Part shown: positions 23,310 through 33,049 of the stretch, piece by piece
How positions within the stretch are numbered: position 1 is the first letter of the stretch
How the letters are laid out: every line of letters begins with the position of its first letter
NCBI GenBank assembly: GCA_030652215.1
Contig: JAUSBC010000088.1
Location: 1-44,185, forward strand
Reading direction: 5' to 3'
DNA length: 44,185 nucleotides
From: Sideroxyarcus sp.
Lineage (GTDB): Bacteria > Pseudomonadota > Gammaproteobacteria > Burkholderiales > Gallionellaceae
Translations under genes and position numbers: made by a program
Notes under the pieces: generated by a model
Told to the model about the DNA's origin: nothing
Databases searched by the model: none
What the model saw: the letters and a program-made list of their open reading frames with translations, nothing else

Positions 23310-23586
23310 ACTCAATGTCCTGCTACTTATCCTCGTTATCGCATGCGCGTTGGGAGTAGTCACCTCCCAACATAAAGCACGCAAATTATTTGTGGAATTG
23401 CAGAAGGAAAAGGACAGAGCGCAGCAAATGGATGTGGAGTGGGGGCAGTTGCAACTTGAACAGGGAACGCTGGCGATGCCCGCGCGCGTGGAGAAACTCG
23501 CCAGCCGCGAATTGCAGATGCAATTGCCGCCGCCCGGCAAGATCCGCTACATCCGTTCCGAAACCGGCGCGGTGGTGCAACCATGA
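23302..23586 (+). CDS. ftsL: Cell division protein FtsL
   Basis: FtsL is a bitopic inner-membrane protein that binds FtsB and FtsQ in the divisome. The protein has 94 aa with a short N-terminus, a membrane segment ([19 protein letters not shown], about 4-22), and a periplasmic coiled coil ([29 protein letters not shown]) ending with [11 protein letters not shown]. The start GTG 23302 overlaps the rsmH stop by 8 nt, and its stop overlaps the ftsI start (ATGA). Sequence identity in this family is low, but size, topology and position are diagnostic. Confidence 0.92.
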   Translation: MARLNVLLLILVIACALGVVTSQHKARKLFVELQKEKDRAQQMDVEWGQLQLEQGTLAMPARVEKLASRELQMQLPPPGKIRYIRSETGAVVQP

Positions 23587-25319
23587 ACTACGCCACGGCC
23601 ACCATCCAGACCTCGGGACAAATCGCTTTGCCGGCCTGGCGCTCGCGCGTGCTGTTCGTGCTGCTGCTGGCGGGCTTGGCTACCCTGCTGGTGCGGGCTG
23701 TGTACCTGCAGGGTATTAACGACGGATTCCTGCAACAGAAAGGCGACGCGCGCTACGGCCGCATCGTCGAAATCCACGCGCACCGCGGCATGATCACGGA
23801 CCGTCACGGAGAACCGCTGGCGGTGAGCACGCCCGTGGAGTCGGTGTGGGCAAGCCCGGGCGATGTTGAAGTCTCATCTTCGCAAATCGCCCAACTGGCG
23901 CAGATCGTCGGGCTGAGCGCGGCCGAGGTGAAGAGCAAGCTCACCGACACTTCGCGCGGGTTCGTCTATCTCAAGCGCCAGTTGCCGCCGGACCAGGCCG
24001 CGAAGGTGGTCAAGCTGGCCATTCCCGGCATATCGCTGCAGCGCGAATACCGCCGCTATTATCCCGGCGGCGAAGTCACGTCGCACCTCATCGGCTTCAC
24101 CGATGTGGACGACAATGGACAGGAAGGCATCGAGCTGGCGCTGCAGGCGCAACTCGGCGGCAAGGCAGGCAGCCAGCAAGTGATCAAGGACAGGCGCGGG
24201 TTCATCGTCGAGGACGTGGCGAGTGTGCGTGCGCCCAAAGCAGGCAGCAACATCGCGTTGAGCATAGACAGCAAGATACAGTCGCTGGCCTTCCGCGAGA
24301 TCAAGCTGGCCGTGGAGAAACACAAAGCCAAGGCCGGTTCTATTGTGGTGTTGGACGCCAAAACCGGCGAGGTGCTGGCGCTGGCAAACTGGCCTTCCTA
24401 CAACTCCAACATTCGCGCCAAGCCGAACGTGTCCGTACTGCGCAATCATGCCGTGACCGACCAGTTCGAGCCGGGCTCCACCATGAAGCCGTTCACCGTG
24501 GCGACGGCGCTGGAAGCGGGCACGGTCAAGCCGGGTACGGTCATCAATACGGCCAACGGCACGTTCACCATCAACGGGCGCACGATACACGACACCCATC
24601 CCGAGCGTTCGCTCACGGTGGCCCAGGTGATCCAGAAATCCAGCAACGTGGGCACGGCCAAGATCGCGCTCGGTTTGCCGCCGGTGACGCTGTGGCATGG
24701 CTTGAGCGAAAGCGGTTTTGGAGCGCTGAGCGGCAGCGAGTTCCCGGGCGAAGCGCCTGGCATGCTGCGCGACTACAGAAAGTGGCGGCCCATCGAACAG
24801 GCCACCATGTCTTACGGCAACGGTATCTCGGTCAATCTGCTGCAGTTGGCGCGCGCCTACACCGTGTTCGCCAACAGCGGGGAATTGAAACCGGTCACGA
24901 TGCTCAGACAGGAGACGCCAGCGGCCGGCATCAAAGTGTTTTCTGACTCCACCGCGCAAAGCCTGCGCGACATGATGGAAGCCGTGGTGCGGCCGGGCGG
25001 CACCGCTCCGCTGGCGCAGATCACCGGTTACCGCGTGGCCGGCAAGACCGGCACGGCGCACAAACTCGAAAACGGGAAATACGTAGACCGCTACGTGGCG
25101 TCCTTTGTGGGCATGGCGCCGGCCTCCAATCCGCGTCTGATTGTCGCGGTCATGGTCAACGATCCGGGCGGCCGCGAGTACTACGGCGGTCTGGTCGCCG
25201 CACCGGTGTTCAGCAATGTCATGGGCGCATCGTTGCGTCTGCTCGGCGTGCCGAACGACGCGCCGCTGGATAACGTGATGCTGCCCTCGGCAGCAGATTT
25301 GATCGGGGAGGAGGTATGA
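23583..25319 (+). CDS. ftsI: Peptidoglycan D,D-transpeptidase FtsI (PBP3)
   Basis: FtsI cross-links septal peptidoglycan. The protein has 578 aa. It has one membrane segment (about 22-40), a PBP dimerisation domain (HRGMITDRHGEPLAVSTPVESVWA, 67-90) and a transpeptidase domain with the three penicillin-binding motifs: STMK with Ser299, SSN at 353-355 and KTGT at 488-491. It overlaps ftsL by 4 nt and murE by 4 nt. Confidence 0.96.
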   Translation: MNYATATIQTSGQIALPAWRSRVLFVLLLAGLATLLVRAVYLQGINDGFLQQKGDARYGRIVEIHAHRGMITDRHGEPLAVSTPVESVWASPGDVEVSSSQIAQLAQIVGLSAAEVKSKLTDTSRGFVYLKRQLPPDQAAKVVKLAIPGISLQREYRRYYPGGEVTSHLIGFTDVDDNGQEGIELALQAQLGGKAGSQQVIKDRRGFIVEDVASVRAPKAGSNIALSIDSKIQSLAFREIKLAVEKHKAKAGSIVVLDAKTGEVLALANWPSYNSNIRAKPNVSVLRNHAVTDQFEPGSTMKPFTVATALEAGTVKPGTVINTANGTFTINGRTIHDTHPERSLTVAQVIQKSSNVGTAKIALGLPPVTLWHGLSESGFGALSGSEFPGEAPGMLRDYRKWRPIEQATMSYGNGISVNLLQLARAYTVFANSGELKPVTMLRQETPAAGIKVFSDSTAQSLRDMMEAVVRPGGTAPLAQITGYRVAGKTGTAHKLENGKYVDRYVASFVGMAPASNPRLIVAVMVNDPGGREYYGGLVAAPVFSNVMGASLRLLGVPNDAPLDNVMLPSAADLIGEEV

Positions 25320-26815
25320 GCGCATTTGGCCTCGACGCCCTCGCCCACCTCGGCGTGACTATCGCCAGGCTCACGTCCGACAGCCGCGCCGTGCGGCCCG
25401 GCGATACCTTCGTTGCCTATCCCGGCACGCAGGCTGACGGCCGCGCCTTCATCGCGCAGGCAATCGAACGCGGCGCGAATGCGGTCATTTGGGACGCGCA
25501 CAACTTCGAATGGAATGACGCATGGAATGTGCCCAACCTGGCGGTGCACGATCTGCGCCATCAGGCGGGGATCATTGCCGACCATGTCTATGCACACCCG
25601 TCGCAGAAACTGTGGATGGTCGGCGTCACCGGCACCAACGGCAAAACCTCAATCAGCCACTGGCTGGCAAGGACGTTTAACGCGCTGGGCCGCAAGAGCG
25701 CCGTGCTGGGCACGGTGGGCAACGGCTTCCCCGACGCGCTGCAGGCCACCGCGAATACCACGCCGGATGCGCTGATCGTGCACGGCTTGCTGGCCGAGTA
25801 TGCGCAGCAAGGCGCACAGACCGCCACGATGGAAGTCTCATCGCATGCGCTCACGCAGGGCCGCGTGAACGGCGTGAAATTCGACGTGGCCCTGCTGACC
25901 AACCTGACGCGCGACCACCTGGATTTTCACGGCGACATGCAAAGCTATGCCGCTGCGAAACGCAAACTGTTCGACTGGGCACATCTCAAACATGCGGTGC
26001 TCAATCTCGACGATGCATTCGGTGCCGAGTTGGCTGAGCAGTTGCAGGATGGTCAGGTGGAGGTGGTCGGTTACGGACTGAACAGCGAGTCGCTGCAATT
26101 GGCAGAACGCCTGGGCATACGCATGGTGCACGGCGCGGTTGCGCAAATGGATGCGCAGGGCCTGATATTGCAATTGCACACCAGTTGGGGTGCGGAGGCG
26201 ATGCAAAGCAAGCTCATCGGGCGCTTCAACGCTTCCAATCTGCTCGGGGCATTGGCGGTGTTGCTGGTCAGCGGAGCGGGTCTGGACGAGGCTGCACGCG
26301 AGCTCGGCTTGCAAAAGGCCGTGGCGGGACGCATGCAGACATTGGGTAGCAAGGACACACCGGCCGTCGTGGTGGACTACGCCCACACACCGGATGCGCT
26401 GGAAAAAGTGCTGAACACCCTGCGCGAGGTGACGGAGCCTTCGGGCGGAAATGTGATTTGCGTGTTTGGCTGCGGCGGCGACCGTGATCGCGGCAAGCGC
26501 CCGATGATGGGAAAAGTCGCTTCGAAATATGCCGATGTGCGCATCGTCACCAGCGACAACCCGCGCAGCGAAGATCCGAACGCAATCATCGCGGAGATCA
26601 TTGCGGGAATGGACGGCAACTACCAGGTAATCGAAGATCGCGCCAAGGCGATCACCCAAGCGATCAACAGGGCGCAGGTCAGGGACGCGGTGTTGCTGGC
26701 AGGCAAGGGGCACGAGGATTACCAGGAAATCAAGGGCGAGCGCCAACCGTTCTCGGACAGCGAGATCGCGCATCGCGTGCTGAGCATGTGGACGCCTGAG
26801 GAGCGCTGGCAATGA
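25316..26815 (+). CDS. murE: UDP-MurNAc-L-Ala-D-Glu:meso-diaminopimelate ligase
   Basis: MurE adds the third residue of the peptide stem. The protein has 499 aa. The N-terminal UDP-binding domain is followed by the ATP loop GVTGTNGKTSISHWLAR (GTNGKT at 106-111), a central domain with TMEVSSHALTQGRV and LTNLTRDHLDFHGDM, and a C-terminal domain with VDYAHTPDALEKVL. DNPR at 414-417 is the signature for meso-diaminopimelate rather than lysine. GAGGAGGT lies before ATG 25316, which overlaps the ftsI stop. Confidence 0.96.
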   Translation: MSAFGLDALAHLGVTIARLTSDSRAVRPGDTFVAYPGTQADGRAFIAQAIERGANAVIWDAHNFEWNDAWNVPNLAVHDLRHQAGIIADHVYAHPSQKLWMVGVTGTNGKTSISHWLARTFNALGRKSAVLGTVGNGFPDALQATANTTPDALIVHGLLAEYAQQGAQTATMEVSSHALTQGRVNGVKFDVALLTNLTRDHLDFHGDMQSYAAAKRKLFDWAHLKHAVLNLDDAFGAELAEQLQDGQVEVVGYGLNSESLQLAERLGIRMVHGAVAQMDAQGLILQLHTSWGAEAMQSKLIGRFNASNLLGALAVLLVSGAGLDEAARELGLQKAVAGRMQTLGSKDTPAVVVDYAHTPDALEKVLNTLREVTEPSGGNVICVFGCGGDRDRGKRPMMGKVASKYADVRIVTSDNPRSEDPNAIIAEIIAGMDGNYQVIEDRAKAITQAINRAQVRDAVLLAGKGHEDYQEIKGERQPFSDSEIAHRVLSMWTPEERWQ

Positions 26816-28191
26816 TGCTGCTATCACAAGCCGCACAGGCACTACGCGCGCGCATGGAAGGCGCCGACGTGTGTTTTGCCACCGTTTCCACCGACACGCG
26901 CACGATTGCGCAGGGCGATCTGTTCATCGCGCTCAAGGGTGAGAACTTCGACGGCTCGAAGTTCGTCGCGCAAGCGGCGCAGTCGGGCGCAGTTGCCGCG
27001 GTAGTGAATGCCGATAGCGTCATCGAGAATGCGCCTTGCCCGATTGTGCGCGTGCCGGATACGCGCCTCGCACTGGGCCAGCTTGCCGCGCACTGGCGCA
27101 AGCAGTTCGACATTCCGCTGGTCGCCATCACGGGTAGCAATGGCAAGACCACGGTGAAAGAGATGCTGGCGGCGATTTTGCGCGCCGACACGGGCAGCGA
27201 GGAGAGTGTGCTGGCCACCCGAGGCAATTTCAACAACGACATCGGCATGCCGCTCACGCTGTTGCGCATGAATGCAGCGCACCGTTACGCGGTGATCGAA
27301 ATGGGCATGAATCATCCCGGCGAGATTGATTACCTGACGCGCATCGCACAGCCCGATGTGGCGCTGGTCAACAACGCGACGGGCGCGCATTTGCAGGGGC
27401 TGGGGTCGGTGGAAGGCGTGGCACTGGCCAAGGGCGAAATATTTGCGGGCCTGGGCGATGCGGGCATGGCAGTCATCAACGGCGACGATGTTTACGCAGC
27501 GCTGTGGCGCAAGCTGGCGGGTTCGCATCAAGTGATCGAATTCGCTCTCGAACATGCCGCCGCCGTGAAAGGAAGCTGGACTTCGGGCGGATACGGCGGA
27601 GTGCTGCAGGCGGCTACACCGGCCGGCGAATTGCGTGCTGAGCTGCAGGTGCCGGGCGAACACAATGCGATGAATGCGCTGGCTGCGGCATCCGCCGCAC
27701 TGGCATTGCGCGTTCCTCTGGCGACCATTGCCAAAGGCCTGAACGGCTTCGGCGGCGTGGCCGGAAGATTGCAGCGCAAGCAGGCGCTGCAGGGTGCGAC
27801 GCTGATCGACGACACCTATAACGCCAACCCGGCCTCGGTGCATGCCGCGCTGGAAGTGCTGGCGCAGGCGACAGGCAAACGCATCTTCGTGCTGGGGGAC
27901 ATGGGTGAACTGGGCGACGACGCTGAAAAATTCCACCGGGAAATCGGGGTTGCGGCACGCGAGCTGGGTATCGAGCGCATGCTGGCCTTGGGAATGTTGA
28001 GCGTCGCGGCAGTGCGCGAATTCGGGATCGGCGCGCAGCACTTCGACAACATTGAGGCACTGAATGCAGCACTCAACAAAGAGCTGGATGCGCAGACCAC
28101 GGTACTTATAAAAGGGTCGCGCTTTATGAAAATGGAACGCGTGGTGCAATTCTGCGCACTGCACAAGGAGGAAACATGCTGCTCGCATTAA
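26812..28191 (+). CDS. murF: UDP-MurNAc-tripeptide:D-Ala-D-Ala ligase
   Basis: MurF adds D-Ala-D-Ala, completing the pentapeptide. The protein has 459 aa. It has the N-terminal [23 protein letters not shown], the ATP loop [15 protein letters not shown] (GSNGKT at 108-113), [28 protein letters not shown], and in the C-terminal domain [15 protein letters not shown] and [12 protein letters not shown] 26812 overlaps the murE stop. Its stop lies 16 nt inside mraY. Confidence 0.96.
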   Translation: MMLLSQAAQALRARMEGADVCFATVSTDTRTIAQGDLFIALKGENFDGSKFVAQAAQSGAVAAVVNADSVIENAPCPIVRVPDTRLALGQLAAHWRKQFDIPLVAITGSNGKTTVKEMLAAILRADTGSEESVLATRGNFNNDIGMPLTLLRMNAAHRYAVIEMGMNHPGEIDYLTRIAQPDVALVNNATGAHLQGLGSVEGVALAKGEIFAGLGDAGMAVINGDDVYAALWRKLAGSHQVIEFALEHAAAVKGSWTSGGYGGVLQAATPAGELRAELQVPGEHNAMNALAAASAALALRVPLATIAKGLNGFGGVAGRLQRKQALQGATLIDDTYNANPASVHAALEVLAQATGKRIFVLGDMGELGDDAEKFHREIGVAARELGIERMLALGMLSVAAVREFGIGAQHFDNIEALNAALNKELDAQTTVLIKGSRFMKMERVVQFCALHKEETCCSH

Positions 28192-29279
28192 GCCAATGGC
28201 TGGCACAGGACGTGCGCACGTTCAGTGTATTCAACTACATCACGCTGCGCGCGGTGATGGCCGCGATGACGGCGCTGTTCATCTCGTTCATGCTCGGCCC
28301 GTGGATGATACGCAAGCTGACTTCGATGAAAATCGGCCAGTCGGTGCGTAGCGACGGTCCGCAAACGCATCTGGTCAAAGCGGGCACGCCGACCATGGGC
28401 GGCGCGCTCATTCTCGCCTCGGTCGCCATCACCACGCTGTTGTGGGGCGATTTGCGCAACGCCTATGTGTGGGTGGTGCTGCTCACCACGCTGGGCGTGG
28501 GCGCCGTGGGCTGGGTGGACGACTACCGCAAAGTGGTGCACCGCAATCCGGACGGACTGTCGGCGCGTGCCAAGATGTTTTGGCAATCACTGATCGCGTT
28601 GTCGGTCGGCATCTTCCTGTGGTCGCATGCCACGCTGCCCGCGCACACCGAACTCATCGTGCCCTTCTTCAAGAATCTGGTGTTTCCGCTGGGCATGGTC
28701 AGCTTCATTGTGCTGGTATACCTGGTCATTGTCGGCAGCAGTAATGCGGTCAACCTGACCGACGGCCTGGACGGCCTGGCCATCATGCCGACCGTGATGG
28801 TGTCTGCCGCGCTGGCGATATTTGCCTATGTCGCGGGACATGCCGAATTCTCCAAATACCTGGGCGAGCCGTCGATTCCCGGCGCGGGCGAACTGGCGAT
28901 TTTCTGCGCGGCCATCTCGGGCGCGGGGCTGGCCTTCCTGTGGTTCAACGCCTATCCGGCGGAGGTGTTCATGGGCGACGTGGGCGCACTGGCGCTGGGC
29001 GCGGCGTTGGGTGCGGTGGCGGTCATCATCCGCCAGGAGCTGGTGCTGTTCATCATGGGCGGTGTGTTTGTGGTGGAAGCGGTGTCGGTGATGTTGCAGG
29101 TGTCCTGGTTCAAATTCACCAAACGGCGTTATGGGACGGGGCAGCGCATCTTGCTGATGGCGCCGCTGCATCACCATTTTGAGCAAAAGGGGTGGAAAGA
29201 GACGCAAGTGGTAGTGCGCTTCTGGATCATAACGATGTTGCTGGTTCTGATAGGACTGGCGACTTTGAAGTTGAGGTAA
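28176..29279 (+). CDS. mraY: Phospho-MurNAc-pentapeptide transferase (lipid I synthase)
   Basis: MraY transfers phospho-MurNAc-pentapeptide to undecaprenyl phosphate in the inner membrane. The protein has 367 aa and about ten membrane helices. Family signatures are [15 protein letters not shown] (catalytic Asp pair), [33 protein letters not shown] and [21 protein letters not shown] lies before ATG 28176, inside the end of murF. Unlike neighbouring junctions, 46 nt separate it from murD and hold a palindromic repeat. Confidence 0.96.
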   Translation: MLLALSQWLAQDVRTFSVFNYITLRAVMAAMTALFISFMLGPWMIRKLTSMKIGQSVRSDGPQTHLVKAGTPTMGGALILASVAITTLLWGDLRNAYVWVVLLTTLGVGAVGWVDDYRKVVHRNPDGLSARAKMFWQSLIALSVGIFLWSHATLPAHTELIVPFFKNLVFPLGMVSFIVLVYLVIVGSSNAVNLTDGLDGLAIMPTVMVSAALAIFAYVAGHAEFSKYLGEPSIPGAGELAIFCAAISGAGLAFLWFNAYPAEVFMGDVGALALGAALGAVAVIIRQELVLFIMGGVFVVEAVSVMLQVSWFKFTKRRYGTGQRILLMAPLHHHFEQKGWKETQVVVRFWIITMLLVLIGLATLKLR

Positions 29280-29282
29280 CAC

Positions 29283-29315
29283 GTAGGGTGGGCACAGAAA
29301 ACGTGCCCACCCTAC
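29283..29315. repeat. Perfect 13-bp palindromic hairpin repeat (GTAGGGTGGGCAC type)
   Basis: GTAGGGTGGGCAC at 29283-29295 and GTGCCCACCCTAC at 29303-29315 are perfect inverted copies around a 7-nt AT-rich loop. From memory, the GTAGGGTGGGC...GCCCACCCTAC palindrome is a dispersed intergenic repeat in many beta- and gammaproteobacteria. It starts 3 nt after the mraY stop and ends immediately before the CAGGAGGT ribosome site of murD, so the hairpin could affect murD translation or mRNA stability. No T run follows. Confidence 0.92.
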
Positions 29316-29325
29316 AGGAGGTAAA

Positions 29326-30723
29326 TTGAAACAGTTGGCTGAACAATTCGTGCTGGTACTCGGTCTCGGTGAGACCGGGTTGTCGCTCGCGCGCTATCTG
29401 AGCGCGCAGGGCGCGCGCGTGCGCGTCGCCGACAGCCGCATGGAACCGCCGGGCGTTGCGGCGCTACGCGCCGAACTGCCGCAGGCCGAGGTGTGTTGCG
29501 GTCCGTTCGGCGACGAATTGCTACAAGGTATAGACCGCATCGCCAACAGTCCCGGTGTGCCGGTGGCCGAACCGCTGGTGCAGCGCGCCATCGCGCGCGG
29601 CATTCCGGTTGTAGGTGATATCGAACTGCTGGCGCAACAACTGGCGAGCAATGACTATCGCCACAACACCAAAGTCATCGCCATCACCGGCGCGAACGGC
29701 AAGACCACCGTCACCAGCATGGTCGGCGCGATGTGCAAGGCGGCGGGACTGGATACGCAAGTGGCGGGAAATATTTCGCCTGCAGTGCTGGATGCCTTGC
29801 GCGGTCGCAAGCACCAGCCGCAGATATGGGTGCTCGAACTGTCCAGTTTCCAGCTCGAAACCACATACACGCTGGATGCGGATGCGGCCATTGTGCTCAA
29901 TGTGACCGAAGACCATCTCGACCGTTACGCGGGCAGCATGGATGCCTACGCGGCAGCCAAGGCGCGCATCTTTCAGGGCAACGGCGTGCAGATCGTGAAC
30001 CGCGAGGATGCGCGCAGTGCGGCGATGCTGATCTCCGGACGTCGGCAGCTCAGTTTCGGTCTCGATACGCCCGGCGCGGAGAACGATTGGGGAATTGCCC
30101 GCGAGGACGGTGCGGTGTGGCTGATGCAGGGCACGCAGAAGATCATGCGCGCCGACGAACTGCAGGTCAGCGGATTGCACAATGTGGCGAATGCACTGGC
30201 CGCACTGGCGCTGTGCCGCTCCCTGGGCATGCCGCTGCAGCCACTGGTGCAGGCGTTGCGTGCGTTCAAGGGATTGCCGCACCGCGTGGAAAAAGTCGCC
30301 GAAGTGAACGGCATCACCTATTACGACGACTCCAAGGGCACCAACGTCGGCGCCACCGAAGCGGCGCTGAAGGGTTTGGGTAAACCGGCCATCGTCATCC
30401 TGGGCGGTGACGGCAAGGGCCAGGATTTTTCGCCGCTGAAAGAAGCCGTGGCACAGCATGCGCGCGCCGCGGTGCTGATCGGGCGCGATGCGCCAATCAT
30501 CGAGGAGGCAATTGCGGGATGTGGCAAACCGGTGCTGAAAGCGCGCGACATGGATGAAGCGGTCGCGGTCGCGACTGCAAACGCACAAGCCGGCGATGCG
30601 GTGCTGATGTCGCCCGCCTGCGCCAGCTTTGACATGTACAGAAGTTATCTGCATCGCGCCGAGGTGTTCATCGCGGCGGTGAAGAAACTGGAAACGGAGG
30701 CGGCATGTTCAGCGCGACACTGA
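29326..30723 (+). CDS. murD: UDP-MurNAc-L-alanine:D-glutamate ligase
   Basis: MurD adds D-glutamate. The protein has 465 aa and starts at TTG 29326 with a strong AGGAGGT site. Motifs: [19 protein letters not shown] at the N-terminus, [15 protein letters not shown] (GANGKT at 122-127), [40 protein letters not shown], and in the C-terminal domain [17 protein letters not shown] and [11 protein letters not shown]. Its end overlaps ftsW by 19 nt. Confidence 0.95.
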   Translation: MKQLAEQFVLVLGLGETGLSLARYLSAQGARVRVADSRMEPPGVAALRAELPQAEVCCGPFGDELLQGIDRIANSPGVPVAEPLVQRAIARGIPVVGDIELLAQQLASNDYRHNTKVIAITGANGKTTVTSMVGAMCKAAGLDTQVAGNISPAVLDALRGRKHQPQIWVLELSSFQLETTYTLDADAAIVLNVTEDHLDRYAGSMDAYAAAKARIFQGNGVQIVNREDARSAAMLISGRRQLSFGLDTPGAENDWGIAREDGAVWLMQGTQKIMRADELQVSGLHNVANALAALALCRSLGMPLQPLVQALRAFKGLPHRVEKVAEVNGITYYDDSKGTNVGATEAALKGLGKPAIVILGGDGKGQDFSPLKEAVAQHARAAVLIGRDAPIIEEAIAGCGKPVLKARDMDEAVAVATANAQAGDAVLMSPACASFDMYRSYLHRAEVFIAAVKKLETEAACSARH

Positions 30724-31868
30724 ATGCCCCGCGCCGCACCGTGGCGGAATACGACAGCGTGCTGACCTGGATCGTAACCGCGCTGCTCGCCATCGGTCTG
30801 GTGATGGTCTATTCCTCTTCCATCGCCACGGCCGAAGCCGGCAAGTACACCAACTATCAGCCGACCTATTATCTGGTGCGGCACGGCATCTTCATCCTGA
30901 TCGGCGTGGTGGCAGGCGTGGTCGCCTTCCAGGTGCCGACACAGATGTGGCAGAAATATGCGCCTTACCTGTTTCTGGTCGGTGTGGTGCTGCTGATACT
31001 GGTGCTGATCCCCGGTATCGGTCGCGCAGTCAACGGCAGCCGCCGCTGGATATCGCTGTTCGTGGTCAACATGCAACCCTCCGAACTGATGAAGCTGTTC
31101 GCCGTGCTGTATGCCGCCGACTACGCGGTGCGCAAGGGCGCGGTGAAAGATCACTTGCTCAAACCATTTTTGCCGATGTTCGCGGTGATGGCGCTGGTCG
31201 GCGCGCTGCTGCTGCTGGAACCGGACATGGGCGCGTTCGTGGTTATCTGCGCGATCGCAATGGGCACGCTGTGGCTGGGCGGTTTCAATCTCAAGATTTT
31301 CGGCGGGCTGGTCGTGTTGCTGCCGCTGGCGTTCGCCGCGCTGATCTTCTCCTCCGAATACCGCATGCAGCGCGTACTCGGATTTCTCGATCCCTGGTCC
31401 GATCCTTACGGCAAGGGTTACCAGCTCAGTCACGCGCTGATCGCTTTCGGGCGCGGCGAATGGCTGGGCGTGGGCTTGGGCGGCAGTGTGGAGAAACTGT
31501 TCTACCTGCCGGAAGCGCACACCGACTTTTTGCTTGCGGTGACTGCGGAAGAACTGGGCTTGTTCGGAGTCAGCGCGGTCATCCTGCTGTTCGCCGGGCT
31601 CATCGTGCGCGCCTTCGCCATCGGCCGCCAGGCTGCGATGAATGAACGCCTGTTTCCCGCGCTGGTCGCTCAGGGCATCGCGGTCTGGCTAGGCGTGCAG
31701 GCGATGATCAATATCGGCGTGAACATGGGCGTGCTGCCAACCAAGGGGCTGACGCTGCCGTTCCTGAGTTTCGGCGGCAGCGGCGTGGTGGTGAATCTGA
31801 TGGCGGTCGCGGTGCTGTTGCGGATTGATTATGAAAACAGACGTGTTGCGCGGGGACTTCCGATATGA
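30705..31868 (+). CDS. ftsW: Septal peptidoglycan polymerase FtsW (SEDS family)
   Basis: FtsW polymerises septal glycan strands with FtsI. The protein has 387 aa and about ten membrane helices. Family signatures are [10 protein letters not shown] near the N-terminus, [71 protein letters not shown] and the C-terminal [22 protein letters not shown] 30705 lies inside murD. The last residues, [10 protein letters not shown], are repeated in the following spacer with different codons. Confidence 0.95.
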   Translation: MFSATLNAPRRTVAEYDSVLTWIVTALLAIGLVMVYSSSIATAEAGKYTNYQPTYYLVRHGIFILIGVVAGVVAFQVPTQMWQKYAPYLFLVGVVLLILVLIPGIGRAVNGSRRWISLFVVNMQPSELMKLFAVLYAADYAVRKGAVKDHLLKPFLPMFAVMALVGALLLLEPDMGAFVVICAIAMGTLWLGGFNLKIFGGLVVLLPLAFAALIFSSEYRMQRVLGFLDPWSDPYGKGYQLSHALIAFGRGEWLGVGLGGSVEKLFYLPEAHTDFLLAVTAEELGLFGVSAVILLFAGLIVRAFAIGRQAAMNERLFPALVAQGIAVWLGVQAMINIGVNMGVLPTKGLTLPFLSFGGSGVVVNLMAVAVLLRIDYENRRVARGLPI

Positions 31869-31984
31869 GCACACACTTTAACAACACGTCTGTTTCGGCG
31901 AAGACTAACTTGCGCAAGCAAGTTAAGCCCCAACGGGGCGGTCGTAGCCAAAATCGGCGCGTGGCGCGAGGGCTGCCAATATGA
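31865..31984 (+). CDS. 39-codon mini-ORF bridging ftsW and murG, ending in a copy of the FtsW C-terminus
   Basis: ATG 31865 overlaps the ftsW stop (ATGA) and the TGA at 31982-31984 overlaps the murG start (ATGA), so the frame spans the spacer exactly. It starts [13 protein letters not shown] and ends [11 protein letters not shown]. The last 11 residues are identical to the end of FtsW apart from Gln for Glu, but seven of ten codons for [10 protein letters not shown] differ synonymously. Within it lie two hairpins: AACTTGC-GCAA-GCAAGTT (31908-31925) and GCCCC-AAC-GGGGC (31927-31939). CAACACGTCTGTTT (about 31881-31894) is the inverted copy of AAACAGACGTGTTG in the ftsW tail. It may be only a scar that keeps coupling between ftsW and murG; whether a peptide is made is unknown. 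Confidence 0.5.
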   Translation: MSTHFNNTSVSAKTNLRKQVKPQRGGRSQNRRVARGLPI

Positions 31985-33042
31985 GCCGCACCATTCTGAT
32001 CATGGCAGGCGGCACCGGCGGGCACATCTACCCGGGGTTGGCCGTGGCCGACGCACTGCGTGACCAAGGCTGGAACATCGTGTGGCTGGGTGCGCCCAAC
32101 AGCATGGAAGCGGAGCTGGTGCCCAAGCATGGTTATCCGGTGGCCTGGGTGAATTTCACGGGCGTGCGTGGCAAAGGACTGGTGCGCTTGTTGACGCTGC
32201 CGTTCACGCTGCTGCGTGCGTTGGGGCAGAGCGCGGATGCGATCTTCCGTCATCGTCCCGACGTGGTGCTGGGCATGGGTGGTTACATCACCATGCCGGG
32301 CGGATTGATGGCGGCGATATTGCGCAGGCCGCTGGTCATCCACGAACAGAATTCGATTGCGGGCATGAGCAACAGGGTGCTGGCGAAACTGGCCGTGCGC
32401 GTGTTGAGCGGCTTCCCCGGCGTGCTGAAACGCGCGGAATGGTGCGGCAATCCGGTACGTGCCGATATCGCAGCCTTGCCCGAGCCGCAGTTGCGGTACG
32501 CCGGTCGCAGCGGCAAGTTGAACGTGCTTGTGGTGGGCGGAAGTCTTGGGGCTAAAGCCTTGAACGAAGCGTTGCCGCAAGCACTGGCCATGTTGAGTGA
32601 ACAGGAGCGCCCCAATGTGTTGCACCAAACGGGCAAGAAGAATCTTGAGGCGGTGCAGAAGCTGTATGTCGAAGCGGGAGTGAGCGCGGATATCCGTCCG
32701 TTTCTGGACGATATGGCGAACCAGTACGCGAATGCCGATGTGCTGATCTGCCGTGCCGGCGCATTGACTATCGCCGAACTGGCGGCGGCGGGCGTGGCGA
32801 GCGTGCTGATTCCACTGCCGATCGCGGTGGACGATCACCAGACACATAACGCGCGCTTTCTGAGCGAGCACGGAGCTGCCGTGCTGCTGCCGCAAAAAGA
32901 ATTGAGCGCGGAAAAACTGGCGGAATTGTTGCGCGGATTCAGCCGGAAGAAGTTGCTGGCGATGGCACAAGCCGCGCGCAGTCTGGCAAAACCGGATGCA
33001 ACACAACAGGTGGCGCAAGTGTGCGTTGCCCTGGCTGGATAG
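31981..33042 (+). CDS. murG: UDP-GlcNAc:lipid I GlcNAc transferase
   Basis: MurG makes lipid II from lipid I on the inner face of the membrane. The protein has 353 aa, the usual size. It has [19 protein letters not shown] (glycine loop at 10-15), [87 protein letters not shown] (nucleotide-sugar site). ATG 31981 lies at the end of the mini-ORF rather than at the end of ftsW. murC starts 8 nt after its stop. Confidence 0.96.
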   Translation: MSRTILIMAGGTGGHIYPGLAVADALRDQGWNIVWLGAPNSMEAELVPKHGYPVAWVNFTGVRGKGLVRLLTLPFTLLRALGQSADAIFRHRPDVVLGMGGYITMPGGLMAAILRRPLVIHEQNSIAGMSNRVLAKLAVRVLSGFPGVLKRAEWCGNPVRADIAALPEPQLRYAGRSGKLNVLVVGGSLGAKALNEALPQALAMLSEQERPNVLHQTGKKNLEAVQKLYVEAGVSADIRPFLDDMANQYANADVLICRAGALTIAELAAAGVASVLIPLPIAVDDHQTHNARFLSEHGAAVLLPQKELSAEKLAELLRGFSRKKLLAMAQAARSLAKPDATQQVAQVCVALAG

Positions 33043-33049
33043 GATAAAT

